64,000 bases of DNA from Reyranella humidisoli (GTDB lineage Bacteria; Pseudomonadota; Alphaproteobacteria; Reyranellales; Reyranellaceae), in the NCBI RefSeq assembly GCF_019039055.1, contig NZ_JAHOPB010000001.1, forward strand, positions 1,240,001-1,304,000. The letters run 5' to 3'. The notes under the pieces were generated by a model, which had not been told where the DNA came from, ran no database searches, and was given only the letters and a program-made list of their open reading frames with translations. This document shows, piece by piece, positions 16,286-25,357 of the stretch. Within the stretch, counting starts at the first letter, position 1. Every line of letters starts with the position of its first letter. A program made the translations under genes and the position numbers.

Positions 16286-19006
16286 TTACGCCGATGCCAT
16301 GAGCTCGGCGTAGAGCCCGCCTTTAGCCGCCAGCTCCGACGGCGATCCCTGGGCAACCACGCGGCCGCCCTGCATGACGACAATCGTTTCAAACGGTTCG
16401 GCCTGGTTGGGCCGGTTGGCGATCCAGACCACACCGCGATTGCTCTCGGTCGCGCAGGCCAGGACGTTGTCGCGGATGCGGTCCTGGGTGCGGCCGTCGA
16501 ACATGGCGACCGCCTCGTTGACCACCATCAATTCGGGACGCTTGATCATCGCCCGGGCGATGCCGAGCTTCTGGCGCTGCGTCGAGGGCAGTCGCTTGCC
16601 GCCGACGCCCACATTGTATTCCAGGCCGACCTCGATCACCGAATCGCGGAGGCCAAGCTCGTTGAACACCTGGGCGATCAGGGTCCCGATGCGCGCCTCC
16701 GCCTGTGCCTGCCCATAGACCAGGCGGCCGAACAGGATGTTGTCCTGCAGGGTGGCGGCACTGTTGTACCGTTCGAAATCGTAGAACTCGACGGCGTCCC
16801 GCAGGTTGGCGGGCAGGTCGTCGGCAAAGGCACGCCGGGCACCGAGGATGCGCTCCTCCATCGCCGCGTCGATCAGGCCGAGGCGATGGCGCGCCTCGAT
16901 GTAGCGGAACGGCAGGGTCATCAGCCGGATGCGGTCCGCTTCGGGCACCGCCTCAATGCCCTTGCCGCCGAGACGTTGCAGCAGCAGGCGGACGTTGGGC
17001 AACTCGTCCGCGGAGATGAAGCTGTACTGCTCGAACAGTGGATTGTCGGGCGACAGGCCCGAGAAGAGTTCGACCATGGTCTCGGCGATGCTGAGGCCCA
17101 TCCGCTGCAGGTCGAGGTCGAGCCCGGTCTTCTTCAGCACCGACATCACGTAGGGATCGGTCGCGAGGTTGTCGCCGTCGAACTGCTTGCCGAGCGCGGT
17201 GCCGAACAGCAGGTTCTCGGCCACCGACAGGTTCTTGTTGTAGTGGTCGTCGTTGAACGGCTCGACGAGGCCGGCATAGGTGCCGTCCTGCAGGTGTTCG
17301 TGCAGCGTATGACGGGCCTTCAGGATCTTCCCGGCGAGGTCGGGCCGTGCCGCCGCGTCGATCGTGCCGCGCAGGCCCAGCGAGTAGATGTCCTCGTCCA
17401 GCTCGACCTGCTTCAGCACCCGCACCATGCAGGGCAGCAGGTCGGCCGGGCCGGTGGCGCCCGCCAGCTCGTAGTCGACCCAGTCGGCATTGGGATCGAA
17501 TGCCGGATTCCCGGCCCGCTCCGACTCCTTCCAGAAGGATTCGCGCAACGCCCTGGTCGCCTCGTCGTAGGTGGCTGGCAGTACCGGCCGGATCTTGAGG
17601 CCGAACAGCAGGTTGTCGCGGACCGACAGCGGGAACAGGTAGGTGTCCTGGCCGACATAGGCCAGGCGCGAGCCGATGACGTACTCCGGCAGCTGGAAGA
17701 AATCCTTGCCGTCGATGCGGATCGAGCCGCTGCTGGGCAGCGTCTGGCGCGCCAGCACATAACCCAGGACTTCCTTGCCCGAGCCCGAGCCGCCGATCAC
17801 CGCCACGCGGCTCGTGGTCGGCAGGGTGAGCGAGACGCTGTCGAGCTGCTTGACCCGGCCGTCCTCGGAAACCACCACGCCGACCAGCGCCAGCTCCTTG
17901 CCGAGCGGCGGCGGCGGCCCATCGGGGATCGCCTGCAACTCGGGCGGCATCATGCCTTCGGGCTGGAACTGGTCGATCACCTGCTCGTACTTGATCTGCA
18001 CGTCCTGGCGCTGCTGGTCCCAGTCGATCAGCTCCTTGATCGGCGACGGCAGGTCCTTGTAGGCGAGCAGCACGCCGACCACGGCACCGACGTCCATCTG
18101 GCCAGTGATCGCGAAGTAGCCGCCCACCAGGTAGATCGCGAACGGCGTCGCCTGCGACAGGATGTTGTTCCAGAACTTGGCGACGAACTTCTTCTGGTAG
18201 AGGTCGAAGCGGATCTTGAAGATGCGGCCGAGCCGCTCGGAAATGTCGGCGCGCTCGTAGTTGGCGGCGCCGTGGACGTGGATCTCGTGCACGCCGTCGG
18301 CGGTCTCGGCGATGCGCCCGGCAAGCTGGCGAGCCGAGATCTGGCGCTGGCGGCCCAGCACCAGCACGGGCTTCCGAAGGCGCGGGATAATCGCCATCTG
18401 GACCGCCAGCAGCACGATCACGATGATCCCGAGCAGCCAGTTCTGCATCATGATGAAGATGATCGCCGTCAGCGCCTGGCCGCCCAGGAACATCGGCTGC
18501 ACGAAGGCGTCGCCAATGAAGCCTCCCAGGGGCTCGACCTCGTCCTTCACCATGGTCGCCAGTTCGGCCTGCTTGACCTTGCGGAAGTGGGCCGGCGGGA
18601 AGCGCAGGATGCGGTCGTAGAGTTCGTAACGCAGGCGGCGCAGCATGCGCTCGCCCATACGGCCCTTCTGGGTGTTGATCGTCTTCTTGAACAGGCCGTT
18701 CACAACGACTGCACCCAGGAAGACGAAGCTCATGACCACGAGGTACTGGAGCTGGTCGACCTGGAAGCCGTCGAAGAAGCGGATGACCTTGCCCGGGAGG
18801 ATGGCGCTCAGGTCGAGTTCCCAGACCAGGAACGGTATGGTCTTGCTGTCCTTGAACGCGTTGCCCTGGATGCCGTTGTTGATGACGGATTTCGGCACCG
18901 TCAACGACATGAAGTAGAAAACCTGGGCCAGGACCACCAGCAGCAGGATCACGACCTGTTCGGGCCGGCTGTGCCGCCAGATGTAGGAGAAGAGGCTGCG
19001 TTCCAT
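16286..19006 (-). CDS. Large ABC transporter-like protein with degenerate ATPase motifs
   Basis: Fused membrane/ATPase half-transporter of 906 residues. The N-terminal part (about 1-330) has exporter-like transmembrane helices and intracellular coupling sequence (LRRLRYELYDRILRFP). The ATPase part is abnormal: Walker A is GGSGSGKE (E412 where Ser/Thr is expected), the Q-loop region is YVGQDTYLF, the signature is PSTQ (807-810) instead of SGGQ, Walker B is MVVNEA (N830 for Asp, E831 retained), and the H-loop is ANRP (N864 for His). About 400 residues separate Walker A from the signature, against about 110 normally. I chose ATG 19006 (MERSLFSYIWRHSRP) over 19105 because homologues I recall begin this way and the extra stretch is AT-rich and promoter-like. 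Confidence 0.85.
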   Translation of the reverse strand: MERSLFSYIWRHSRPEQVVILLLVVLAQVFYFMSLTVPKSVINNGIQGNAFKDSKTIPFLVWELDLSAILPGKVIRFFDGFQVDQLQYLVVMSFVFLGAVVVNGLFKKTINTQKGRMGERMLRRLRYELYDRILRFPPAHFRKVKQAELATMVKDEVEPLGGFIGDAFVQPMFLGGQALTAIIFIMMQNWLLGIIVIVLLAVQMAIIPRLRKPVLVLGRQRQISARQLAGRIAETADGVHEIHVHGAANYERADISERLGRIFKIRFDLYQKKFVAKFWNNILSQATPFAIYLVGGYFAITGQMDVGAVVGVLLAYKDLPSPIKELIDWDQQRQDVQIKYEQVIDQFQPEGMMPPELQAIPDGPPPPLGKELALVGVVVSEDGRVKQLDSVSLTLPTTSRVAVIGGSGSGKEVLGYVLARQTLPSSGSIRIDGKDFFQLPEYVIGSRLAYVGQDTYLFPLSVRDNLLFGLKIRPVLPATYDEATRALRESFWKESERAGNPAFDPNADWVDYELAGATGPADLLPCMVRVLKQVELDEDIYSLGLRGTIDAAARPDLAGKILKARHTLHEHLQDGTYAGLVEPFNDDHYNKNLSVAENLLFGTALGKQFDGDNLATDPYVMSVLKKTGLDLDLQRMGLSIAETMVELFSGLSPDNPLFEQYSFISADELPNVRLLLQRLGGKGIEAVPEADRIRLMTLPFRYIEARHRLGLIDAAMEERILGARRAFADDLPANLRDAVEFYDFERYNSAATLQDNILFGRLVYGQAQAEARIGTLIAQVFNELGLRDSVIEVGLEYNVGVGGKRLPSTQRQKLGIARAMIKRPELMVVNEAVAMFDGRTQDRIRDNVLACATESNRGVVWIANRPNQAEPFETIVVMQGGRVVAQGSPSELAAKGGLYAELMASA

Positions 19007-19177
19007 GAATCCTGCGTCGCCGCGATCGCGACTCTCCCTATAGGCGATCAGTCCCTTGATTACATTAGATATTTTCCCGGTTGTCGCACCGGGGGTTCGC
19101 GCCATCGCCGGCTTGTGGCATAGTCGCGCCGTCGTTCACCGGTCGGGGCAATAGCCGCTTCGGCGAGGGAGAGGCCA

Positions 19178-20449
19178 ATGCCCGCCAGCACCCGGTCCAA
19201 GCGTGTGCTTCTCTACAGCCACGATTCGTTCGGCCTCGGCCATGTAAGTCGCTGCCGCACGATCGCCAATGCTATCGTCGAAGCCGACCAGTCGGTTTCG
19301 GTGCTGATCCTGTCCGGCTCGCCGGTCGTGGGCTCCTACGAATTCCGTTCGGGCGTCGATTTCGTGCGCATCCCCGGCGTGGTGAAGATCGAAACCGGCG
19401 AGTACGATTCGGCGAACCTGCGCATGAACGTCGAGCATACGCTCGAGATGCGCACCCGCATCATCCGCGACACCGCCGACATCTACCGGCCGGATCTCTT
19501 CATCGTCGACAAGGAGCCGCTCGGGCTGCGCGGCGAGGTCGGCCCGGCGCTGCGGCTGCTGAAGGACCGCGGCACGCCGCTGGTACTCGGCCTGCGCGAC
19601 GTGATGGACGATCCCGCCCAGCTTGCCAAGGAATGGGAGCGCAAGAACGTCGTGCCGGCGTTGCGTGATCTCTACGACGAGATCTGGGTGTACGGCCTGC
19701 CGCAGATCAACAAACCGCTGACCGGCATCGACGTGCCGCCGTCGGTTCGGCACAAGATGGTCTACACCGGCTATCTGCGACGCGAACTGCCGCTGCACGG
19801 CGACGTGCCGCACGAGATGGAGGAGATCGACGGTCCCTTCATCCTGGTCACGCCCGGCGGCGGTGGCGACGGCGACGAACTGGTCGACTGGGTGCTGGCC
19901 GCCTACGAGACCGATCCGAACATTCCCTACGGTGCCGTCATCGTGTTCGGCCCGTTCATGTCGGCCACTGCGCGCGAGGCCTTCAAGGAACGCGCCGCGA
20001 AGTTTCCGAACATCCGCACGCTCACCTTCACCAACAATCTCGGCGCCCTGATGCAGAAGGCGGCCGGTGTCGTCGCCATGGGCGGCTACAACACCTTCTG
20101 CGAGATCCTGTCGTTCGACAAACGGGCGATCATCGTGCCGCGCACCCGGCCGCGCCTCGAGCAGTTCATCCGCGCCCGCGCCGCCCGAAACATCGGTCTG
20201 ATCGAAATGCTCGACGCAGGCCGCGGCCGCGCGCCCCAGGCCATGGCGACCGCCCTGCGTCACCTGCCGCAGCAGGGCTTGCCCAGCGACGTCGTGGTCC
20301 CAGGCCTGCTCGATGGCCTCGGCAACGTCTGGCGGCTCGTGTCCAAGCAGCTTTCCCATCCGCATCGGGGCCCTGCGTCGCTCGAAAGCGCCGTACAAGG
20401 CGGCGAACTCGCCTCCGCCGACCCGGTGCCGGGACGCGCGCGGACCTGA
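19178..20449 (+). CDS. GT-B fold glycosyltransferase (MurG-like)
   Basis: A 423-residue glycosyltransferase-like protein of the UDP-glycosyltransferase/MurG fold: N-terminal HDSFGLGHVSRCRTIANA, the interdomain loop VTPGGGGDG, and a C-terminal donor-site segment GGYNTFCEILSFDKRAIIVPRTRPRLEQ. It shares the layout 'GxGHxxR...GGYNT' with the protein at 23433-24581, so the two are likely paralogues. Acceptor and donor unknown. First gene of the plus-strand glycan cluster, divergent from the ABC gene (171 nt), with GAGGGAGAGG before the ATG. Confidence 0.85.
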   Translation: MPASTRSKRVLLYSHDSFGLGHVSRCRTIANAIVEADQSVSVLILSGSPVVGSYEFRSGVDFVRIPGVVKIETGEYDSANLRMNVEHTLEMRTRIIRDTADIYRPDLFIVDKEPLGLRGEVGPALRLLKDRGTPLVLGLRDVMDDPAQLAKEWERKNVVPALRDLYDEIWVYGLPQINKPLTGIDVPPSVRHKMVYTGYLRRELPLHGDVPHEMEEIDGPFILVTPGGGGDGDELVDWVLAAYETDPNIPYGAVIVFGPFMSATAREAFKERAAKFPNIRTLTFTNNLGALMQKAAGVVAMGGYNTFCEILSFDKRAIIVPRTRPRLEQFIRARAARNIGLIEMLDAGRGRAPQAMATALRHLPQQGLPSDVVVPGLLDGLGNVWRLVSKQLSHPHRGPASLESAVQGGELASADPVPGRART

Positions 20450-20462
20450 TCTTCGGCCATCG

Positions 20463-21737
20463 ATGTCGCAAACGGTCGGGGCAAAAGTCGCGGTCATCCT
20501 CAAGGGCTGGCCGCGTCTCTCTGAGACTTTCATCGCGCAGGAGATCGCCGGACTAGAGGCGCGCGGCATCGCGCTCGAACTCTGGTCGATGCGCCGGCCG
20601 ACCGACAAGGCGCGCCATCCCGTCCACGATCGGGTGCGCGGCCGGGTCACCTACCTGCCGGAGTATCTGAAGGACGAGCCGGGTCGCGTCTTCGCCGCCT
20701 GGCTGAAGGCGCGTCGTCTGCCGGGTTATGCCGCGGCGCGTGCCAAATTCCACGCCGACCTGGAACGCGACCGCACGTCGAACCGTGTCCGCCGCTGGGG
20801 CCAGGCGCTGGTGCTGGCCGCCGAATTGCCGCCCACGGTCGAGCGGCTCTATGCCCATTTTCTCCATACGCCGGCGTCCGTCACGCGCTATGCCGCCGCG
20901 ATGCGCGGCCTGCCGTGGAGCGTGTCGGCGCATGCCAAGGACATCTGGACCAGCGAGGACTGGGATGTCCGCGAGAAGCTGGACGACTGTGCCTGGCTGG
21001 TGACCTGCACCAACGTCGGGCTGCAGCGGCTGAAGGAACTGGCGCCGAATCCGGAGAAGCTGCGGCTCGTCTATCACGGGCTCGACTTCGCCCATCTGCC
21101 GGCGCCCCCGCCCGCGCGTCCGCCGCGCGACGGCTCCGATCCCCGCGATCCGGTCGTGGTCCTGTCGGTCGGGCGCAAGGTCGAGAAGAAGGGCTACGAC
21201 GATCTGCTGAACGCGCTGGCCTCGCTGCCGGCCAACCTGCACTGGCGCTTCGAGCATATTGGCGCCGGTAGCCTGTCCGATACGCTGAAGGCGCAAGCGT
21301 CGTCGCTCGGCATCGCCGATCGCTGCGTCTGGCACGGCGGCCAGCCGCAGAAGGCGGTGTTCGCGGCACTGGCCGCCGCCGACCTGTTCGTGCTGGCGAG
21401 CAAGAAGGCCGCCGACGGCGACCAGGACGGCCTGCCCAACGTGCTGATGGAAGCTGCCCATCAGGGCCTGCCGCTGGTATCGACACAGGCGGCGGCCATC
21501 GGCGAGTTCGTCGAGGACGGCAGGACGGGCCTGCTCGTGCCACCGGCCGCCCCGCGCGAACTCGGCCTCGCGCTTGGCCGCATGATCGCCGATCCGGCCC
21601 TGCGGCAGCTTATGGCGCAACGCGCCGGCGAAGTCGTGCGCACGCGCTTTTCCTACGAAGCCGGCGTCGACTGGATCGCCTCGGCGCTGCAGGGCAAGCG
21701 GAGCGAGGGCACCGTCACCGCGCGCGCCGCGGAGTAG
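20463..21737 (+). CDS. Family-4 glycosyltransferase
   Basis: A 424-residue GT4-type glycosyltransferase. N-terminal LSETFIAQEIAGLEARG is the pattern of colanic-acid-type and other exopolysaccharide transferases. The donor site is marked by LSVGRKVEKKGYDDLLNAL and DGLPNVLMEAAHQGLPLVST. It would transfer a nucleotide-activated sugar to a growing lipid-linked or free glycan at the membrane. Start ATG at 20463, 13 nt after the previous gene. Confidence 0.88.
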   Translation: MSQTVGAKVAVILKGWPRLSETFIAQEIAGLEARGIALELWSMRRPTDKARHPVHDRVRGRVTYLPEYLKDEPGRVFAAWLKARRLPGYAAARAKFHADLERDRTSNRVRRWGQALVLAAELPPTVERLYAHFLHTPASVTRYAAAMRGLPWSVSAHAKDIWTSEDWDVREKLDDCAWLVTCTNVGLQRLKELAPNPEKLRLVYHGLDFAHLPAPPPARPPRDGSDPRDPVVVLSVGRKVEKKGYDDLLNALASLPANLHWRFEHIGAGSLSDTLKAQASSLGIADRCVWHGGQPQKAVFAALAAADLFVLASKKAADGDQDGLPNVLMEAAHQGLPLVSTQAAAIGEFVEDGRTGLLVPPAAPRELGLALGRMIADPALRQLMAQRAGEVVRTRFSYEAGVDWIASALQGKRSEGTVTARAAE

Positions 21738-21739
21738 TC

Positions 21740-22846
21740 ATGCGCGTGCTGCTGCACACGCCGCTGAAGGCGCCCGACAATCCTCTGCCTTCGGGCGACC
21801 GCGAGATGGCGCGCGGACTGGTGCGACTCCTCGAACGTCTCGGCCACAAGGTTCTGATGCCGGAAGCGAGCCGGGTCGCTCCCGGCGCACCGCCGGTCGC
21901 CACGCATCTCGGATTGGAGCGACGGGCAAGGGCACAGGCCGCACGGCTGATCGATCGTTGGCGTGCATTGCCGGCCCATCATCCCGAGCGCTTCGATCTC
22001 TGGTTCACCTACCATTGCTATTACCGGAAGCCCGACTGGCTGGGCCCCGTCGTGTCGCAGGCGCTGGGTATTCCCTACGTGATCGCCGAGGCCTCGCATG
22101 CGCCGCGGCGTGCCCAGGGGCCGACGCGGATCGGCCATCGCGCCGTCGAACGCGCACTGGCGGCAGCGGATCTGGTGCTGACCGTCAATCCGCGCGACGT
22201 GGCCGGCGTCAAGGCGAGGTTGCGTCCCGGTGCACGTCAGCTCTGGCTGCCGCCATTCATCGACGTCGCACCGTTCCGTGTTCCCTCGCGCCGCGATCCG
22301 GGACAGCCGCCCTTGCTGCTGAGCGTCGGCATGATGCGCACGCGTGACAAGCTCGAGTCCTACCGCGTGCTGGCGCGCGCCTTCGCCCTGTTGAAGGACC
22401 GTGCGTGGCGGGCGCTGCTGGTGGGCGACGGCCCGGCGCGCGCCGAAATCGAGGCGCTGATGGCGCCGTTCGGCACGCGTGTGCGCTTCGCCGGTGCCGT
22501 GCCGCATGCGGAACTGCCGGCGCTTTACGCGGCGGCGGACCTTTACCTTTGGCCTGCGATCAACGAAGCCTACGGCATGGCCTTTCTCGAAGCCCAGGCG
22601 ACCGGCCTGCCCGTCGTCGCCGGCCGCACCGGCGGCGTGCCCGCGGTCGTGGCCGACGGCGTGAGCGGCTTGCTGACGCCGATCGGCGATGCAGCCTCCT
22701 TTGCGGCTGCCATATCGCGCCTGCTGGATTCACCGGACGAGCGTGCGCGTCTGGGTGCCGCTGCGGCCGCGCGCGTTGCCTCTCGGCACGACGAACGGGC
22801 CGCCGCCCAGGCACTTGCCGCCGCCCTGGCGACCTTGCGGCGATGA
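21740..22846 (+). CDS. Family-4 glycosyltransferase
   Basis: A 368-residue GT-B glycosyltransferase: SGDREMARGLVRLLERLGHKV near the N-terminus, LSVGMMRTRDKLESYRVL for donor-site strand one, and PAINEAYGMAFLEAQATGLPVVAG with the conserved E-x7-E glutamates. Acceptor unknown. It begins 2 nt after the previous stop and overlaps the next start (ATGA at 22843-22846), so its expression is locked to its neighbours. Confidence 0.88.
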   Translation: MRVLLHTPLKAPDNPLPSGDREMARGLVRLLERLGHKVLMPEASRVAPGAPPVATHLGLERRARAQAARLIDRWRALPAHHPERFDLWFTYHCYYRKPDWLGPVVSQALGIPYVIAEASHAPRRAQGPTRIGHRAVERALAAADLVLTVNPRDVAGVKARLRPGARQLWLPPFIDVAPFRVPSRRDPGQPPLLLSVGMMRTRDKLESYRVLARAFALLKDRAWRALLVGDGPARAEIEALMAPFGTRVRFAGAVPHAELPALYAAADLYLWPAINEAYGMAFLEAQATGLPVVAGRTGGVPAVVADGVSGLLTPIGDAASFAAAISRLLDSPDERARLGAAAAARVASRHDERAAAQALAAALATLRR

Positions 22847-23436
22847 GGGCGATACCATTCGCCCTCCTGCGTCATGCCCCCACGGTCTGGAACGGCCACG
22901 GCCGGCTGCAGGGCCTCACCGACACCTGTCTCAGCCCCGAGGGCGAAGCGGCAGCCCGGAACTGGCGCCTGCCGGCGCCTGCCGCCGGCTGGAAGCGCGT
23001 GAGCAGCCCGCTGCAGCGTGCGCGCCGCACCGCCGAGCTCGTGCAGCCTCCGACGCCGATCGTTCTCGACTCCCGCTTGCGCGAGATGAGCTTCGGCATC
23101 TGGGAAGGCTTTACGGTGAAGGAACTGCGCGCGACCGGCGGCGAACGGTTCGCGGCGGCGGAAGCGGCGGGGCTCGACTTCCACCCACCGGGCGGCGAGT
23201 CGCCCCGCATGGCGATGATGCGCCTGTCGCAATGGAGTTCGACCCTGACCGAGCCTGTCGTTGCCGTATCGCACAAGGCCGCGATCCGGGCGCTGCTGGC
23301 GCTGGCGACCGACTGGAACATGCTGGGCCGGCCGCCGCACAAGCTCGACTGGAAATGCGCGCACTTCTTCGTCGCCCAGGATGAGGGGCGCGTGGCAATC
23401 GAGCGACTGAACGTGCCGCTCGAAGGCGTGCCATGA
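22843..23436 (+). CDS. Histidine phosphatase superfamily protein
   Basis: A 197-residue phosphoglycerate-mutase-fold enzyme with the catalytic LLRHAPTVWNGHGRLQG (RH motif, His about 10), SSPLQRARRTAE, EMSFGIWEG (general acid Glu) and VSHKAAIRAL with the second His. In this cluster it most plausibly dephosphorylates a sugar phosphate or a phosphorylated glycan intermediate, but the sequence does not fix this. Overlaps both neighbours by 4 nt (ATGA each). Confidence 0.88.
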   Translation: MRAIPFALLRHAPTVWNGHGRLQGLTDTCLSPEGEAAARNWRLPAPAAGWKRVSSPLQRARRTAELVQPPTPIVLDSRLREMSFGIWEGFTVKELRATGGERFAAAEAAGLDFHPPGGESPRMAMMRLSQWSSTLTEPVVAVSHKAAIRALLALATDWNMLGRPPHKLDWKCAHFFVAQDEGRVAIERLNVPLEGVP

Positions 23437-24581
23437 CGGCGCGTGTCTTCTTCTATGTGCAGCACCTGCTCGGCATCGGCCATCTGCGCCGCGCCGCGGC
23501 CCTGGCGCGCGCGATCTCCGCCGGTGGTTTCGACGTGCTGCTGGTCTCGGGCGGCGCGCCGGTCGACGGGTTGGCGCTGGGCGGGGCGCGGTTCCATCAG
23601 TTGCCGCCGCTGCGCGCGGCCGATGCGCGGCTGAAGGAACTGGCGCAGCTCGACGGCACGCCGGTCGACGAAGCCTTCAAGGCGAAGCGGATCCGGCAAT
23701 TGCTCGACCTGTTCGAGGCCGAGCAGCCCGACATCCTGCTGACCGAGCAGTTTCCGTTCGGCCGCACGCAGCTCCGCTTCGAGCTGATGCCGCTGCTCGA
23801 CGCGGCGCAGGACCGGCCGTCGGCGCCGTGGATCGTCTCGTCGATCCGCGACGTACTGCGCCGCACCGCCTCGCCCGCGCGCGTCGACGAGATGGTGCAG
23901 ACCTTCGAGGCCTTCGATGCCGTGCTGGTCCATGCCGACCCTGCGCTGGTGCGGATGGACGACAGTTTTCCCGCCTGGCCCGACATTCGGGACCGCGCGC
24001 TCTATACCGGCTACGTCGCCGATGCGGGCGCGGAACTTCCGCCGAAGACCGACGTGGGCAAGGGCGAGGTGATCGTGTCGGCCGGCGGCGGCGCCGTCGG
24101 TGCGCCGTTGTTGCATGCGGCCATCGCCGCCCGACCGCTCTCCCCACTGGCCGATCGCCGCTGGCGCCTCCTGGTCGGGCCGAACATGCCGGATAACGAC
24201 GTCGCCGCGCTGCACGCTTCGGCCGGAGAGACCGTCATCGTCGAACCGGTGCGCTCGGATTTTCCGTCGTTGCTGCGCAACGCAGCTCTTTCCATTTCAC
24301 AGGCGGGCTACAACACCGTGGTCGAGACGCTCTGTCATGGCGATCGCGCCGTGCTGGTGCCGTTCGGCACGGCGCGCGAAACCGAGCAGGCCGACCGTGC
24401 AAGGGTGCTCGTCGAGCGCGGCATGGTCGCCGCCGTCGCTCCCGACGCTCTGACGCCGGCGAGCCTCGCGGCGGCAATCGCCAGGGCGTGGGCCGGTCCA
24501 TCGATCCGCAGCTTTCCGCCGGTCGATGCCAGCGGCGCCGCCGCCACGGTCGCGGCGCTGAAACAGATGGTGTCGCCATGA
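23433..24581 (+). CDS. GT-B fold glycosyltransferase (MurG-like), paralogue of 19178 gene
   Basis: A 382-residue protein with the same arrangement as the first gene of the cluster: HLLGIGHLRRAAALARAI at the N-terminus, VSAGGGAVGAPLL as interdomain loop and SQAGYNTVVETLCHGDRAVLVPF at the donor site. Shared context and motifs suggest both act on related acceptors. The acidic pair in the donor loop is conserved (VVETL). ATGA overlaps at both ends bind it into the operon. Precise sugar unknown. Confidence 0.85.
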   Translation: MTARVFFYVQHLLGIGHLRRAAALARAISAGGFDVLLVSGGAPVDGLALGGARFHQLPPLRAADARLKELAQLDGTPVDEAFKAKRIRQLLDLFEAEQPDILLTEQFPFGRTQLRFELMPLLDAAQDRPSAPWIVSSIRDVLRRTASPARVDEMVQTFEAFDAVLVHADPALVRMDDSFPAWPDIRDRALYTGYVADAGAELPPKTDVGKGEVIVSAGGGAVGAPLLHAAIAARPLSPLADRRWRLLVGPNMPDNDVAALHASAGETVIVEPVRSDFPSLLRNAALSISQAGYNTVVETLCHGDRAVLVPFGTARETEQADRARVLVERGMVAAVAPDALTPASLAAAIARAWAGPSIRSFPPVDASGAAATVAALKQMVSP

Positions 24582-25357
24582 GCCGTTGGCAGGCGCTTGC
24601 CGACGAGGACGCGCGTTGGGGCGAGGCGGGCCGCACGGCCACGCTCTGGTGGCGTGACGACGATGCTGTCGATGTCGGTGAGCCCCTCGACAGGCTGCTC
24701 GCCATTGCGCGTGACACCGCCACGCCGCTCGCGCTCGCGGTCGTGCCGGCCAGGGCCACGTCGGCCCTGGCGAGCCGCCTCGCCGGCGAGGCGGGTGTCG
24801 ACGTGCTGCAGCATGGCTATGCCCACACCAACCATGCGGTCGCGCCCGAAAAGAAGATCGAGATCGGCCTGCAGCGGCCGGCAATGCTCACCCTTGGGGA
24901 ATTGGGTACCGGCTGGATGGCGCTGGAGCAGCGCTTCGGATCGCAGGCGCTCGCCGTCATGGTCCCGCCCTGGAACCGCATTGCGCCGGTCCTCGTGCCG
25001 ACCCTGCCGGAGATCGGCTATCGCGGCCTCTCGACCTTCGGACCGCGTCCCCGCGTCCATCCGGTGCGCGGCCTGTTGCAGGTCAACACGCATGTCGACC
25101 TGATCGACTGGAAGGGCGGCCGCCGGTTCGCCGGCGAGGAGACGGTGGTCGATGCACTGGTCGCATCGCTTTCGCGCGCACGCGCGGGCGACGGCGAACC
25201 GGTCGGCGTGCTCAGTCATCATCTTGCGATGGACGCCGGGGCATGGGATTTCCTAAGGTCGTTGTGGGAAATAACAAAGACACTGGAGAACGTCCGTGTG
25301 CTCGGCGCGCGCGAGCTGTTCGGTGCTGAGGTCAGGGGTCAGGGAGGGCGCGGGTGA
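24578..25357 (+). CDS. Polysaccharide deacetylase-like protein
   Basis: A 259-residue protein resembling carbohydrate esterase family 4. LWWRDDDAV gives the paired aspartates of motif 1, LQHGYAHTNH resembles the H-x3-H metal motif 2, and VMVPPWNRIAP resembles motif 3 (RPPY/W). These suggest a metal-dependent N-deacetylase acting on GlcNAc-type residues of the cluster's glycan, although motif 1 is not textbook and there is no signal peptide, which would put it in the cytoplasm. It overlaps the previous gene (ATGA) and the next (GTGA). Confidence 0.75.
   Translation: MSRWQALADEDARWGEAGRTATLWWRDDDAVDVGEPLDRLLAIARDTATPLALAVVPARATSALASRLAGEAGVDVLQHGYAHTNHAVAPEKKIEIGLQRPAMLTLGELGTGWMALEQRFGSQALAVMVPPWNRIAPVLVPTLPEIGYRGLSTFGPRPRVHPVRGLLQVNTHVDLIDWKGGRRFAGEETVVDALVASLSRARAGDGEPVGVLSHHLAMDAGAWDFLRSLWEITKTLENVRVLGARELFGAEVRGQGGRG

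Noticed and set aside
16178-19123. 981-codon plus-strand frame opposite the ABC gene
   Set aside because: Its translation is rich in Arg, Gln, His and Asp and shows no motif; it mirrors the minus-strand gene's codon structure.
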